DNA of 14,361 nt from Eubacterium sp. (GCA_017543725.1 JAFYFO010000226.1:1-14361); one strand, 5' to 3'; shown: positions 7,065 through 14,361, counted from the first letter of the stretch. Program-made: numbers and translations. Notes: a model not told the origin generated them from the sequence alone.

Positions 7065-7103
7065 TATAATCAATTTGTGGGCAGAAAGGCTATGGGAATT
7101 AAT

Positions 7104-7823
7104 ATGAATATTTATGAAATCAAAAAAATAGGTGAAGCAGTTGAGGGCAATTCCTATGTCGGACGCGGAATTGTTTGCGGAAAGAGCGAAAACGGCAAAA
7201 AGGCGCTTTGCGCATACTTCATAATGGGCAGAAGCGAAAACAGCAGAAACAGAGTTTTCAGCCTTAAAGACGGCGTTCTTTACACAGAGCCTTTTGACGC
7301 TTCAAAGGTTGAGGACCCGAGCCTTATCATCTATGCCGCTGCAAGAAAACTTGAAAACAATTTCATAGCAACAAACGGCGACCAGACAGACACGATTTTT
7401 GAGGCGCTCAAGGAGGGCAAAACCTTTGAGCAGGCGCTTGAAACAAGATGTTTTGAGCCCGATAAGCCGAATTTCACTCCGAGAATCAGTTCAATGATAA
7501 CTTTTGCGGATAATGATTTTTCATATAAAATGAGCATTCTCAAAAGCATTGACGAAGAGGGAAGCGACTGCGCAAGATACACTTTCTCCTACCCTTCAAA
7601 AGCAGGTCTCGGACATTTTATTCACACCTATGTTTGCGACGGCAACCCGATTCCGACCTTCCGGGGCGAGCCCGAAAGAGTTTTCATTCCAAATGATATT
7701 GATGAATTCACAAACGCTCTCTGGAATTCGCTTGATGAAGATAATAAAATTTCGCTTTTCGTTTCCTGCACTGATTTGGAAACAAAGAGCGAGGAAATAA
7801 GAATAATAAACAAGAATAAATAA
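7104..7823 (+). CDS. purO: IMP cyclohydrolase, PurO-type (stand-alone)
   Basis: The 239-residue product matches the stand-alone IMP cyclohydrolase family (PF07826, archaeal PurO). These enzymes have an Ntn-hydrolase-like fold and close FAICAR to IMP, the last pathway step. The diagnostic N-terminal stretch is GNSYVGRGIVCG (15-26), followed by AYFIMGRSENSRNRVF (37-52) and later ATNGDQTDTI, then FTPRISSMI. No MGS-like IMPCH domain of bacterial PurH is present. Position supports the call: the next gene is an AICAR transformylase lacking that domain. Starts are uncertain. GTG 7056 and ATG 7092 are in frame, but a GGGA at 7094-7097 with 6-nt spacing and the family N-terminus favour ATG 7104. I could not run a domain search; the family call rests on the motifs and neighbour. 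Confidence 0.88.
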   Translation: MNIYEIKKIGEAVEGNSYVGRGIVCGKSENGKKALCAYFIMGRSENSRNRVFSLKDGVLYTEPFDASKVEDPSLIIYAAARKLENNFIATNGDQTDTIFEALKEGKTFEQALETRCFEPDKPNFTPRISSMITFADNDFSYKMSILKSIDEEGSDCARYTFSYPSKAGLGHFIHTYVCDGNPIPTFRGEPERVFIPNDIDEFTNALWNSLDEDNKISLFVSCTDLETKSEEIRIINKNK

Positions 7824-7835
7824 GCGAGGTGCGAT

Positions 7836-9020
7836 ATGAAAGAATTTGAACTTAAATACGGATGCAATCCAAACCAGAAACCTGCAAAAATCTATATGGA
7901 AGACGGCGGCGAACTTCCCATTGAAATCCTTGCAGGAAAACCAGGATATATAAATTTTCTCGACGCTTTTAATTCATGGCAACTTGTTTGTGAACTCAAA
8001 GCCGCTCTGGGAATGCCCGCAGCCGCTTCTTTCAAGCATGTCAGCCCGACCTCTGCGGCAATCGGACTTCCCCTTGATGAAAAACTCAAAAAGGCTTGCT
8101 TTGTTGACGATATTGAAAACCTTGATGAATCTGCGCTTGCCTGCGCTTATGCAAGAGCAAGAGGAACGGACAGACTGTGTTCATTCGGCGATTGGGTTGC
8201 CCTTTCGGATGTTTGCGATTCAACAACAGCAAAACTTATAAAAAGAGAGGTTTCCGACGGCGTTATCGCTCCCGGCTACACCGACGAGGCGCTTGAAATA
8301 CTTAAAACAAAGCGCGGCGGCAACTATAATATAGTTAAAATTGATGAAAACTATGTTCCTGCAAAACAGGAGAAAAAGCAGGTTTTCGGAATAACTTTTG
8401 AGCAGGGAAGAAACGATTATAGAATTGACGAAAGCGTTCTTTCAAATATTGTAACTCAAAACAAGCAGTTCCCCGAAAGCGCACTTAAAGACCTTGTTAT
8501 CGCGCTTATAACTCTTAAATACACTCAGTCAAATTCGGTTTGCTACGCTTATAATGGACAGGCTATCGGAGTCGGCGCGGGCCAGCAGTCAAGAATCCAC
8601 TGCACCCGTCTTGCGGGAAGCAAGGCGGACACCTGGTTCCTTCGCCAGAGCGATAAGGTTCTCAACCTTCCTTTCAAGGATGAAATCGGACGCGCGATAA
8701 GAGATAATGTTATCGACGGATATATCAATCAGAATGAAGAAGATGTTTGCTCAGACGGCGTTTGGCAGAAATACTTCACCGCTCAGCCCGAGCCTTTCAC
8801 AAAAGAAGAACAAAGAGCATATCTCAGCACTCTTGACGGAGTTGCTCTCGGCTCGGACGCTTTCTTCCCGTTTGATGACAATATTATGCGCGCTGCGGCA
8901 AGCGGTGTTAAATATGTTGCTGAGCCGGGCGGTTCAATCCGTGACGACGCCGTTATCGAAAGAGCCGATAAACTCGGTATGGTTATGGCATTCACAGGTA
9001 TGAGATTATTCCACCACTGA
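7836..9020 (+). CDS. purH: AICAR transformylase without the IMP cyclohydrolase domain (PurH C-terminal type)
   Basis: The 394-residue protein corresponds to the AICARFT domain only; bifunctional PurH is about 510-525 residues. It transfers a formyl group from 10-formyl-THF to AICAR, giving FAICAR. It begins at KYGCNPNQKPAKIY, equivalent to the LRYGENPHQ junction of bifunctional PurH. The catalytic Lys67-His68 are in SFKHVSPTSAAIG. GAGQQSRIHCTRLA and SDAFFPFDDNIMRAA are conserved, as is the C-terminal EPGGSIRDDAVIERADKLGMVMAFTGMRLFHH. The start is not a truncation artefact: ATG 7836 has a GAGGTG ribosome binding site and lies 12 bp after the PurO gene. The two genes together replace the fused enzyme. 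Enzyme identity is strong; substrate use is inferred from intact motifs. Confidence 0.93.
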   Translation: MKEFELKYGCNPNQKPAKIYMEDGGELPIEILAGKPGYINFLDAFNSWQLVCELKAALGMPAAASFKHVSPTSAAIGLPLDEKLKKACFVDDIENLDESALACAYARARGTDRLCSFGDWVALSDVCDSTTAKLIKREVSDGVIAPGYTDEALEILKTKRGGNYNIVKIDENYVPAKQEKKQVFGITFEQGRNDYRIDESVLSNIVTQNKQFPESALKDLVIALITLKYTQSNSVCYAYNGQAIGVGAGQQSRIHCTRLAGSKADTWFLRQSDKVLNLPFKDEIGRAIRDNVIDGYINQNEEDVCSDGVWQKYFTAQPEPFTKEEQRAYLSTLDGVALGSDAFFPFDDNIMRAAASGVKYVAEPGGSIRDDAVIERADKLGMVMAFTGMRLFHH

Positions 9021-9026
9021 TAGTAA

Positions 9027-9031
9027 AGAGG
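9027..9031 (+). promoter_or_regulatory. Ribosome binding site supporting the TTG start of purD
   Basis: AGAGG lies 8 nt before TTG 9040. No ATG or GTG in the frame lies nearby, and the N-terminus MKILVVGGGGREHA is the expected one. Confidence 0.65.
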
Positions 9032-9039
9032 TTAGCAGT

Positions 9040-10305
9040 TTGAAGATATTGGTAGTAGGCGGCGGAGGAAGAGAACACGCCGTAATCAAAAAGTTTAAAG
9101 AAAACAAAGAAGTTGAAGAAATATTTGCGCTTCCCGGAAACGGAGGAATTGCAAAAGACGCAAAATGCGTTGATATCGGCGCAACGGATATTGAAAAAAT
9201 TGTTGATTTTGCAGTTAAAGAAAGCATTGATTATGCGGTTGTAACTCCCGATGACCCGCTTGTCCTCGGCTGTGTCAATGCGCTTGAGGAAAAGGGCATA
9301 CCCTGCTTCGGTCCGCGCGCTGAGGCTGCAATAATCGAGGGAAGCAAGGCTTTTTCAAAAGAACTTATGAAGAAATACGGAATTCCAACTGCAGAATTCA
9401 GAACTTTTGATAATCTTGAAAAAGCGCTCTCGTATGTTGAAACCTGCCCCATTCCAACAGTTGTCAAGGCTGACGGACTTGCTCTTGGCAAGGGCGTTAT
9501 CATTGCTCAGACGAGGGAGGAGGCAAAAAGCGCTCTCATTTCAATGATGCAGGATAAAGCCTTCGGAAAAAGCGGCGACACCGTTGTTATCGAAGAATTT
9601 CTGACAGGTCCGGAAGTTTCCGTTCTTGCTTTCACGGACGGAAAAACAGTTAAACCGATGGTTTCATCAATGGACCATAAAAGAATAGGCGACGGCGATA
9701 AGGGGCTCAATACCGGCGGTATGGGAACAATCGCACCAAATCCCTATTATTCCGAAGCAATTGCCGAAAGATGTATGAAGGAAATCTTTATTCCGACAAT
9801 CGAGGCGATGAATAAAGAGGGAAGAACTTTTAAAGGATGTCTTTATTTCGGACTTATGATAACCGAAAACGGACCCAAGGTTATTGAATATAACTGCCGT
9901 TTCGGCGACCCTGAAACCCAGGTTGTTCTTCCGCTTCTTGAAAGCGATTTGCTTGAAATTATGCAGGCGGTAACAAACGGGTCTCTTGATGAGTGCGAAG
10001 TTAAGTTCAGCGATAAAAAAGCCTGCTGCGTTATTATGGCAAGCCGGGGATATCCCGTTAAATACGGCAAGGGCTATGAAATAACAATTCCCGAGGATAT
10101 TCAGGACAGAGTTTTTGTTGCGGGCGCTAAACTCGAAAACGAAAAACTCTTAACAAACGGCGGAAGAGTTCTCGGCGTAACAGAAATAAGAAAAACGCTC
10201 AGGGAAGCGATTGAGGCGTCATATAAGGATGTTGAAAGAATAAACTTTGAAAACGCTTATTTCCGCAAAGATATCGGCGCTAAAGCGCTTTTGGCAGAGG
10301 TGTAA
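9040..10305 (+). CDS. purD: Phosphoribosylamine-glycine ligase (GAR synthetase, PurD)
   Basis: PurD joins phosphoribosylamine to glycine with ATP, directly consuming the unstable product of the PurF step. The 421-residue ATP-grasp enzyme starts at a TTG codon with the expected MKILVVGGGGREHAV. Motifs include GPRAEAAIIEGSKAFSKELM, VVKADGLALGKGVIIA, EEFLTGPEVSVLAFTDG, DHKRIGDGDKGLNTGGMG (about 212-229) and YNCRFGDPETQ (284-294), which carries the metal-binding Glu/Asp region. The protein is of normal length and shows no domain fusion; in some bacteria and eukaryotes PurD is fused to PurM and PurN. It follows the AICARFT gene by 19 bp and precedes purL by 2 bp. Its presence beside an altered PurF suggests direct hand-over of phosphoribosylamine. 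Confidence 0.97.
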   Translation: MKILVVGGGGREHAVIKKFKENKEVEEIFALPGNGGIAKDAKCVDIGATDIEKIVDFAVKESIDYAVVTPDDPLVLGCVNALEEKGIPCFGPRAEAAIIEGSKAFSKELMKKYGIPTAEFRTFDNLEKALSYVETCPIPTVVKADGLALGKGVIIAQTREEAKSALISMMQDKAFGKSGDTVVIEEFLTGPEVSVLAFTDGKTVKPMVSSMDHKRIGDGDKGLNTGGMGTIAPNPYYSEAIAERCMKEIFIPTIEAMNKEGRTFKGCLYFGLMITENGPKVIEYNCRFGDPETQVVLPLLESDLLEIMQAVTNGSLDECEVKFSDKKACCVIMASRGYPVKYGKGYEITIPEDIQDRVFVAGAKLENEKLLTNGGRVLGVTEIRKTLREAIEASYKDVERINFENAYFRKDIGAKALLAEV

Positions 10306-10307
10306 TT

Positions 10308-13300
10308 ATGGTATACAGAATATTTGTTGAAAAAAGAGAAAACCTTGCAAACGAAGCGGCTTCGCTTCTTTCGGAAATCAGGGATTTTCTTAAAATCAAT
10401 TCAATAACAAATCTTCGTATTCTTAACAGATACGACGCTGAAAACATAACCGAAGAACTCTTTGAAACCGCGGTTAAAACTGTTTTTTCGGAACCCCAGA
10501 CCGATATAACATATAAAGAGCCCGCGCTTGACGGAAACGCCGTTTTCGCTGTTGAATACCTTCCGGGTCAGTTCGACCAGAGAGCCGATTCAGCCGCTCA
10601 GTGTATTCAGCTTATTTCCTGCGGTGAAAGACCGATTGTCCGCGCCGCAAAGGTTTATGTTTTATACGGCGATTTAACAAAGGAAGAAATAGCGGCGGTT
10701 AAAAAATATGTTATCAACCCCGTTGATTCGCGTGAAGCCTCGCTTGAACTTCCGAAAACGCTCAACATTCCCTATGATATGCCCGACAGCGTTGCAACAA
10801 TGGAAGGCTTCACCGAACTTGATGAGAGCGGACTTCAGAATCTTATAAACGAACTCGGTCTTGCAATGGATTTGGATGATATAAAATTCTGTCAGCAGTA
10901 TTTTATTTCGGAAAAGAGAAATCCGACTATAACCGAAATCAGAATGGCGGACACCTATTGGAGCGACCATTGCCGCCACACAACATTTTTAACCGTTATT
11001 GATTCGGTAACCTTTGAAGATGAAATCGTTGAAAAGGCGTATAACGAATATCTTGCAAAGAAAAAAGAACTCGCCACAACCTCTCCGATTTGTCTTATGG
11101 ATATCGCAACTCTTGCCGCCAAAGCGCTCAAGGCAGACGGCAGATTAACAGGTCTTGATGAATCGGATGAAATAAACGCCTGCACGGTTAAAATCAATGT
11201 TACAGTTGACGGCAAAGAAGAGCCGTGGCTTCTTCTTTTCAAAAATGAAACCCACAACCACCCAACCGAAGTTGAGCCCTTCGGCGGCGCGGCAACCTGC
11301 ATAGGCGGCGCAATCCGCGACCCGCTTTCAGGCAGAGCATATGTTTACGGCGCAATGCGTATAACAGGCGCGGCGGACCCACTCAAACCTGTTGAAGAAA
11401 CAATCAAGGGCAAACTTCCTCAGAGAAAAATCGTAACGGGCGCCGCAGCGGGATATTCTTCATACGGAAACCAGATTGGTCTTGCAACGGGAATTGTTGA
11501 CGAACTTTATCACGATGGCTATGCCGCAAAAAGAATGGAAATCGGCGCGGTTGTTGCAGCCGCACCCGAAGAGAATGTTCGCCGTGAAAAGCCCGTTGCA
11601 GGGGATATAATTATTCTTCTCGGCGGAGCAACAGGCCGCGACGGAATCGGCGGCGCAACGGGCTCTTCAAAGGCGCACACTGTTTCTTCCGTTGAAAAAT
11701 GCGGAGCGGAAGTTCAAAAGGGTAACGCTCCCGAAGAAAGAAAACTTCAAAGGCTTTTCAGAAGAAAAGACGCCTGCAATCTCATTAAAAAATGCAATGA
11801 TTTCGGCGCAGGCGGAGTTTCCGTTGCAATCGGTGAACTTGCAGACGGACTTGAAATAGACCTTGATAAAGTTCCGAAGAAATATGAAGGTCTTGACGGA
11901 ACAGAACTTGCAATCAGCGAAAGCCAAGAAAGAATGGCGGTTGTTGTTGATAAAAACGACGCCGAAAAATTCATCTCAATGGCAAAAGAGGAAAACCTCA
12001 GCGCAACGCCTGTTGCAGTTGTAACGGAAGAGGCACGCCTTGTTATGAACTGGCACGGCAAAAAAATCGTTGATATTTCAAGAAGTTTCCTCGATTCAAA
12101 CGGCGCTGAAAAGCATATTGATATCAGGGCTGCGAAGGCTGATAAATATTCAAAAGAAATTCCTCAGAGTTTTTCAGAGGGTTATAAAGAACTCTTATCC
12201 GATTTGAATATCTGCTCGAAAAGAGGACTTTCCGAAAGATTTGATTCAACAATCGGCGCAGGAACGGTTATTATGCCCTTCGGCGGAAAAAATCAGTTAA
12301 CTCCTGCTCAGGCAATGGTTCAGAAAGTTTCCGTTGAAAAGAAACATACCGACACCTGCTCGCTTATGGCTTGGGGATATAATCCCTTTATCGCGGAGCA
12401 AAGCCCCTATCACGGCGCATATCTCGCGGTTGTTGAAAGCGTTGCAAAACTTATTGCCTCGGGCACTTCCTTCAAACAGGTTTATTTAACTTTCCAGGAA
12501 TACTTTGAGCATCCCGGAAACGAATCAAGCCGCTGGGGCAAACCGCTTTCAGCCCTTCTCGGAGCATATAAGGCTCAACTTGAACTCGGAGTCGGTTCAG
12601 TCGGGGGAAAGGATTCGATGAGCGGAAGTTTTGAAGATATAGATGTTCCGCCAACTCTTGTTTCCTTTGCGGTTACAACCGAAAAAACAAAAGATATAAT
12701 TTCAAACGATTTCAAAAAAGCAGGAAGCAAGGCGGTTTTAATCTCTCCCGAATATGATGAAAACGCTCTTCCCAAATCAGAGTCTTTAATTAAAGTTTTC
12801 AACAAAGTTACCTCGCTTATCAGAGAGGGCAAGGCATATTCTGTTTACACCCCGTCAATCGGCGGTATTGCCGAAGCGGTTTTCAAAATGTGCATTGGAA
12901 ACGGATTCGGATTTAAGTTTTCCGATGAACTGAGTATGGAGGAACTTTTCGGATATAAATACGGCTCCTTCATTGTTGAAACGGATGATGAAACTGCGGG
13001 AAAACTTATCGGAACGGTTGAAAACGGCTCAGAAATTAAGTATAAAAACGAAAAAGCCGATATGGGCGCTCTTCTTTCCTGCTATGAAAACAAACTCGAA
13101 AGCGTTTATCCGAGCAGAGCAAGGGCGGATAAAACCGAGGCTCCCGTTGTTTCCTATGAAGCAAAGGAAAGAGTTGCTCCGGCAATCAAATGCGCAAAGC
13201 CGAAAATTCTTATTCCCGCATTTCCGGGAACAAACTGCGAATACGATACTGCAAAATCTGCCGCAGACGCAGGACTTGAGCCTGAAATCTTTGTTATAAA

Positions 13301-13994
13301 CAATATGAGCAAGGACGGTATTTTAAACAGCGTTGAAACCTTCGCTAAGAAGGTCAGAGAGTCGCAGATAGTCTTTATTCCCGGAGGTTTTTCAGGAGGC
13401 GACGAGCCCGACGGAAGCGGTAAATTCATAACCGCGTTTTTCAGAAACGCAGATGTTAAAGACGCTGTTTCAGACCTTCTTGATAATCGCGACGGTCTTA
13501 TGGCAGGCATTTGCAACGGCTTCCAGGCGCTTATCAAACTCGGTCTTGTTCCGTTCGGAAAGATTATTGAAGCGGATGAAACCTGCCCGACCCTGACATT
13601 CAACACAATCGGACGCCACCAGTCAAGAATTGTCAGAACGCGCGTTGCATCAAACAAATCCCCGTGGCTTGCGCACACCGAAGTCGGCGAAATATATAAT
13701 GTTCCCGTGTCCCACGGCGAGGGAAGATTTATAGCAAGCGATGAACTTCTTGAAAGCCTTATTGAAAACGGTCAGGTTGCAACTCAGTATTGCGACCTTG
13801 AGGGCAACCCGACTCTTGATATTGATTTCAATGTTAACGGCTCGTTCTATGCTATTGAGGGTATCACATCGCCCGACGGCAGAGTTCTCGGCAAAATGGG
13901 TCACTCGGAGCGTATCGGCGAGGGATTATATATGAATGTTCCCGGTGAATATGATATGAAGATTTTCAAATCTGCAAAAGAATATTTCAAATAA
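10308..13994 (+). CDS. purL: Phosphoribosylformylglycinamidine synthase, one-piece PurL with fused glutaminase
   Basis: The 1228-residue enzyme converts FGAR, glutamine and ATP to FGAM. It is the long clostridial form (TIGR01857-like, as I recall), which merges the PurS, PurL and PurQ functions; no purS or purQ lies nearby. The N-terminal PurS-like part (about 1-170) is followed by TYWSDHCRHTTF with His221, then the first AIRS-like domain with NETHNHPTEVEPFGG (313 on) and GGATGRDGIGGATGSS. A second AIRS-like half includes LGVGSVGGKDSMSG. The C-terminal class I glutaminase starts near AKPKILIPAFPGTNCEYD. Its catalytic triad looks intact: Cys1069 in GICNGFQAL, and His1199 with Glu1201 in MGHSER; oxyanion-type sequence PGGFSGGDEPDGSGK is also present. 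The ATG lies 2 bp after purD with GAGGTG 5 nt upstream. It is the last gene of the operon. Confidence 0.97.
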   Translation: MVYRIFVEKRENLANEAASLLSEIRDFLKINSITNLRILNRYDAENITEELFETAVKTVFSEPQTDITYKEPALDGNAVFAVEYLPGQFDQRADSAAQCIQLISCGERPIVRAAKVYVLYGDLTKEEIAAVKKYVINPVDSREASLELPKTLNIPYDMPDSVATMEGFTELDESGLQNLINELGLAMDLDDIKFCQQYFISEKRNPTITEIRMADTYWSDHCRHTTFLTVIDSVTFEDEIVEKAYNEYLAKKKELATTSPICLMDIATLAAKALKADGRLTGLDESDEINACTVKINVTVDGKEEPWLLLFKNETHNHPTEVEPFGGAATCIGGAIRDPLSGRAYVYGAMRITGAADPLKPVEETIKGKLPQRKIVTGAAAGYSSYGNQIGLATGIVDELYHDGYAAKRMEIGAVVAAAPEENVRREKPVAGDIIILLGGATGRDGIGGATGSSKAHTVSSVEKCGAEVQKGNAPEERKLQRLFRRKDACNLIKKCNDFGAGGVSVAIGELADGLEIDLDKVPKKYEGLDGTELAISESQERMAVVVDKNDAEKFISMAKEENLSATPVAVVTEEARLVMNWHGKKIVDISRSFLDSNGAEKHIDIRAAKADKYSKEIPQSFSEGYKELLSDLNICSKRGLSERFDSTIGAGTVIMPFGGKNQLTPAQAMVQKVSVEKKHTDTCSLMAWGYNPFIAEQSPYHGAYLAVVESVAKLIASGTSFKQVYLTFQEYFEHPGNESSRWGKPLSALLGAYKAQLELGVGSVGGKDSMSGSFEDIDVPPTLVSFAVTTEKTKDIISNDFKKAGSKAVLISPEYDENALPKSESLIKVFNKVTSLIREGKAYSVYTPSIGGIAEAVFKMCIGNGFGFKFSDELSMEELFGYKYGSFIVETDDETAGKLIGTVENGSEIKYKNEKADMGALLSCYENKLESVYPSRARADKTEAPVVSYEAKERVAPAIKCAKPKILIPAFPGTNCEYDTAKSAADAGLEPEIFVINNMSKDGILNSVETFAKKVRESQIVFIPGGFSGGDEPDGSGKFITAFFRNADVKDAVSDLLDNRDGLMAGICNGFQALIKLGLVPFGKIIEADETCPTLTFNTIGRHQSRIVRTRVASNKSPWLAHTEVGEIYNVPVSHGEGRFIASDELLESLIENGQVATQYCDLEGNPTLDIDFNVNGSFYAIEGITSPDGRVLGKMGHSERIGEGLYMNVPGEYDMKIFKSAKEYFK

Positions 13995-14012
13995 AAAACA
14001 TTCCCATTGAAA

Positions 14013-14042
14013 GGGGCTGTCTCACGGAAGTGAGGCAGCCCC
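14013..14042 (+). terminator. Terminator-like hairpin after purL
   Basis: A 13-bp stem, GGGGCTGTCTCAC (14013-14025) with GTGAGGCAGCCCC (14030-14042), has a single G-U pair and a GGAA (GNRA-type) tetraloop. It begins 18 bp after the purL stop, is preceded by an A-rich stretch, and is followed by only a weak T-rich tract. The strong stem fits an intrinsic terminator of the purine operon. Confidence 0.7.
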
Positions 14043-14052
14043 ATCTTAATGT

Positions 14053-14080
14053 AAAATGCAAAATGCAAAATGGAAAATTT
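14053..14080 (+). repeat. AAAATGC heptamer tandem repeat
   Basis: Two exact AAAATGC units (14053-14066), then AAAATGG and AAAATTT, form four degenerate 7-bp units directly after the terminator hairpin. Confidence 0.7.
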
Positions 14081-14081
14081 T

Positions 14082-14105
14082 GGTTACTCGCTTCGCTCGG
14101 ACAAT
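14082..14105 (+). repeat. 24-bp direct repeat, copy 1
   Basis: It starts GGTTACTCGCTTCGCTCGG and ends ACAAT. An identical copy lies at 14189-14212, 107 bp downstream. Confidence 0.85.
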
Positions 14106-14121
14106 AATTGAGTTGCGCGTT
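14103..14121 (+). repeat. Right copy of the AATAATTGAG/TTGCGCGTT repeat
   Basis: AATAATTGAG (14103-14112) directly followed by TTGCGCGTT (14113-14121). It matches the two blocks at 3732-3741 and 3751-3759 in the same orientation, on the other side of the purF-purL block. Confidence 0.55.
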
Positions 14122-14126
14122 GGTAG

Positions 14127-14148
14127 GGGAGGGTCTCCGCGCCCTCCC
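14127..14148 (+). repeat. Small GC-rich palindrome
   Basis: GGGAGGG (14127-14133) and CCCTCCC (14142-14148) form a 7-bp stem with an 8-nt loop. It is flanked by GGTAG on the left and looks like a short dispersed intergenic palindrome rather than a terminator, as no T-run follows. Confidence 0.6.
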
Positions 14149-14154
14149 GATAAA

Positions 14155-14189
14155 AATTACGAATTACGAGTGACGAATTACGAATTTCG
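14155..14189 (+). repeat. AATTACG heptamer tandem repeat
   Basis: Five 7-bp units, AATTACG, AATTACG, AGTGACG, AATTACG and AATTTCG, run without gaps. It is a short simple-sequence array of a kind seen between genes in some Clostridia. Confidence 0.75.
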
Positions 14190-14212
14190 GTTACTCGCTT
14201 CGCTCGGACAAT
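14189..14212 (+). repeat. 24-bp direct repeat, copy 2
   Basis: Identical to 14082-14105. Each copy is followed, after a short stretch, by a TAGGGG-initiated palindrome, so the whole unit of repeat plus palindrome seems duplicated in degenerate form. Confidence 0.85.
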
Positions 14213-14217
14213 TGTAG

Positions 14218-14239
14218 GGGTCGACGCCCTCGACGACCC
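14218..14239 (+). repeat. Second small GC-rich palindrome
   Basis: GGGTCG (14218-14223) and CGACCC (14234-14239) form a 6-bp stem with a 10-nt loop. It follows GTAGG as the 14127-14148 palindrome follows GGTAG. Confidence 0.55.
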
Positions 14240-14286
14240 GCGGTGAATACTTAATGATTTGATTAACATTTAAATGAAACAAAGTA

Positions 14287-14322
14287 AATAATCTCGGCGC
14301 ATTTCCGCGCCCCGAAATTATT
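14287..14322. terminator. Imperfect AATAAT...ATTATT hairpin, possible terminator
   Basis: AATAATCTCGGCGC (14287-14300) pairs imperfectly with the segment 14307-14322 ending ATTATT, with two bulged bases on the right arm. A T-rich stretch follows on the + strand and an A/T-rich stretch precedes it, so it could act in either direction. No gene lies between it and purL. Confidence 0.35.
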
Positions 14323-14361
14323 CATTATTAAATTTTAAGTTTTCAATTTTCAGTATATTAA

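Larger units (their letters stand above)
13995..14361. other. 367-bp gene-free tail of the window
   Basis: I see no gene in this stretch on either strand; the only open frame here runs through the repeats. It holds the purL terminator hairpin, two heptamer arrays, a duplicated 24-bp repeat, two GC-rich palindromes and a final AT-rich segment with an imperfect hairpin. No tRNA, transposase fragment or attachment site is recognisable. Confidence 0.7.

Noticed and set aside
6866..7069. 67-codon open frame spanning the end of purN and the gap
   Set aside because: It overlaps purN in another frame and runs through the inverted-repeat element; its translation resembles no protein family.
7048..7070. 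TATAGT and TATAAT boxes before the IMP cyclohydrolase gene
   Set aside because: No good -35 element sits 16-18 bp upstream of either; AT-rich repeat sequence gives such boxes by chance.
13154..13678. 174-codon open frame on the minus strand inside purL
   Set aside because: It is antisense to the conserved glutaminase domain of PurL, Ser/Pro-rich in the way mirrored frames are, with no ribosome binding site of note.
14053..14212. CRISPR array or phage attachment site in the tail repeats
   Set aside because: The 24-bp repeat has only two copies with a 83-bp interval filled by other repeats, there are no cas genes, and no tRNA or integrase is nearby.

Overview
The window looks like chromosomal DNA from a low-to-mid GC Clostridia member (Bacillota), probably a gut Ruminococcaceae/Oscillospiraceae or Lachnospiraceae relative. 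This is inferred from TTG starts behind strong GGAGG-type ribosome binding sites, clostridial-type MurG and one-piece PurL sequences, and short AATTACG/AAAATGC intergenic repeats. All genes lie on the + strand. There are no tRNA, rRNA, CRISPR or transposase genes.

Region 1 (1-2871) is a housekeeping run: the 3' part of deoB (phosphopentomutase), dtd (D-aminoacyl-tRNA deacylase), a small four-cysteine TSCPD protein, and murG (lipid II synthesis). Region 2 (2872-3839) holds a well-formed sigma-70-type promoter, purC, and a 103-bp spacer containing a perfect 21-bp tandem duplication. Region 3 (3840-13994) is a tight purine operon: purF-like, purM, purN, IMP cyclohydrolase (PurO type), stand-alone AICAR transformylase, purD, and a 1228-residue PurL with a built-in glutaminase. 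Region 4 (13995-14361) is non-coding, with a terminator-like hairpin and a cluster of short repeats and palindromes.

Together the purine genes cover PRPP to IMP except AIR carboxylation (purE) and the adenylosuccinate lyase step (purB). PurF* makes phosphoribosylamine, PurD makes GAR, PurN formylates it, PurL makes FGAM, PurM closes the ring to AIR, PurC makes SAICAR, AICARFT makes FAICAR and PurO makes IMP. Two features depart from the textbook bacterial pathway. The PurF homologue has lost the N-terminal catalytic cysteine and most other glutaminase residues but keeps its PRPP site and four iron-sulfur cysteines. The usual bifunctional PurH is replaced by two separate proteins, one of them an archaeal-type IMP cyclohydrolase.

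A sharp change in codon use falls between purC and purF. For valine, purM uses GTT in 27 of 31 codons, against 6 of 23 in murG and 9 of 19 in purC. The purF-purL block is also bracketed by related AATAATTGAG/TTGCGCGTT repeats. This suggests either acquisition or replacement of the operon, or a chimeric assembly joined in repeat sequence.
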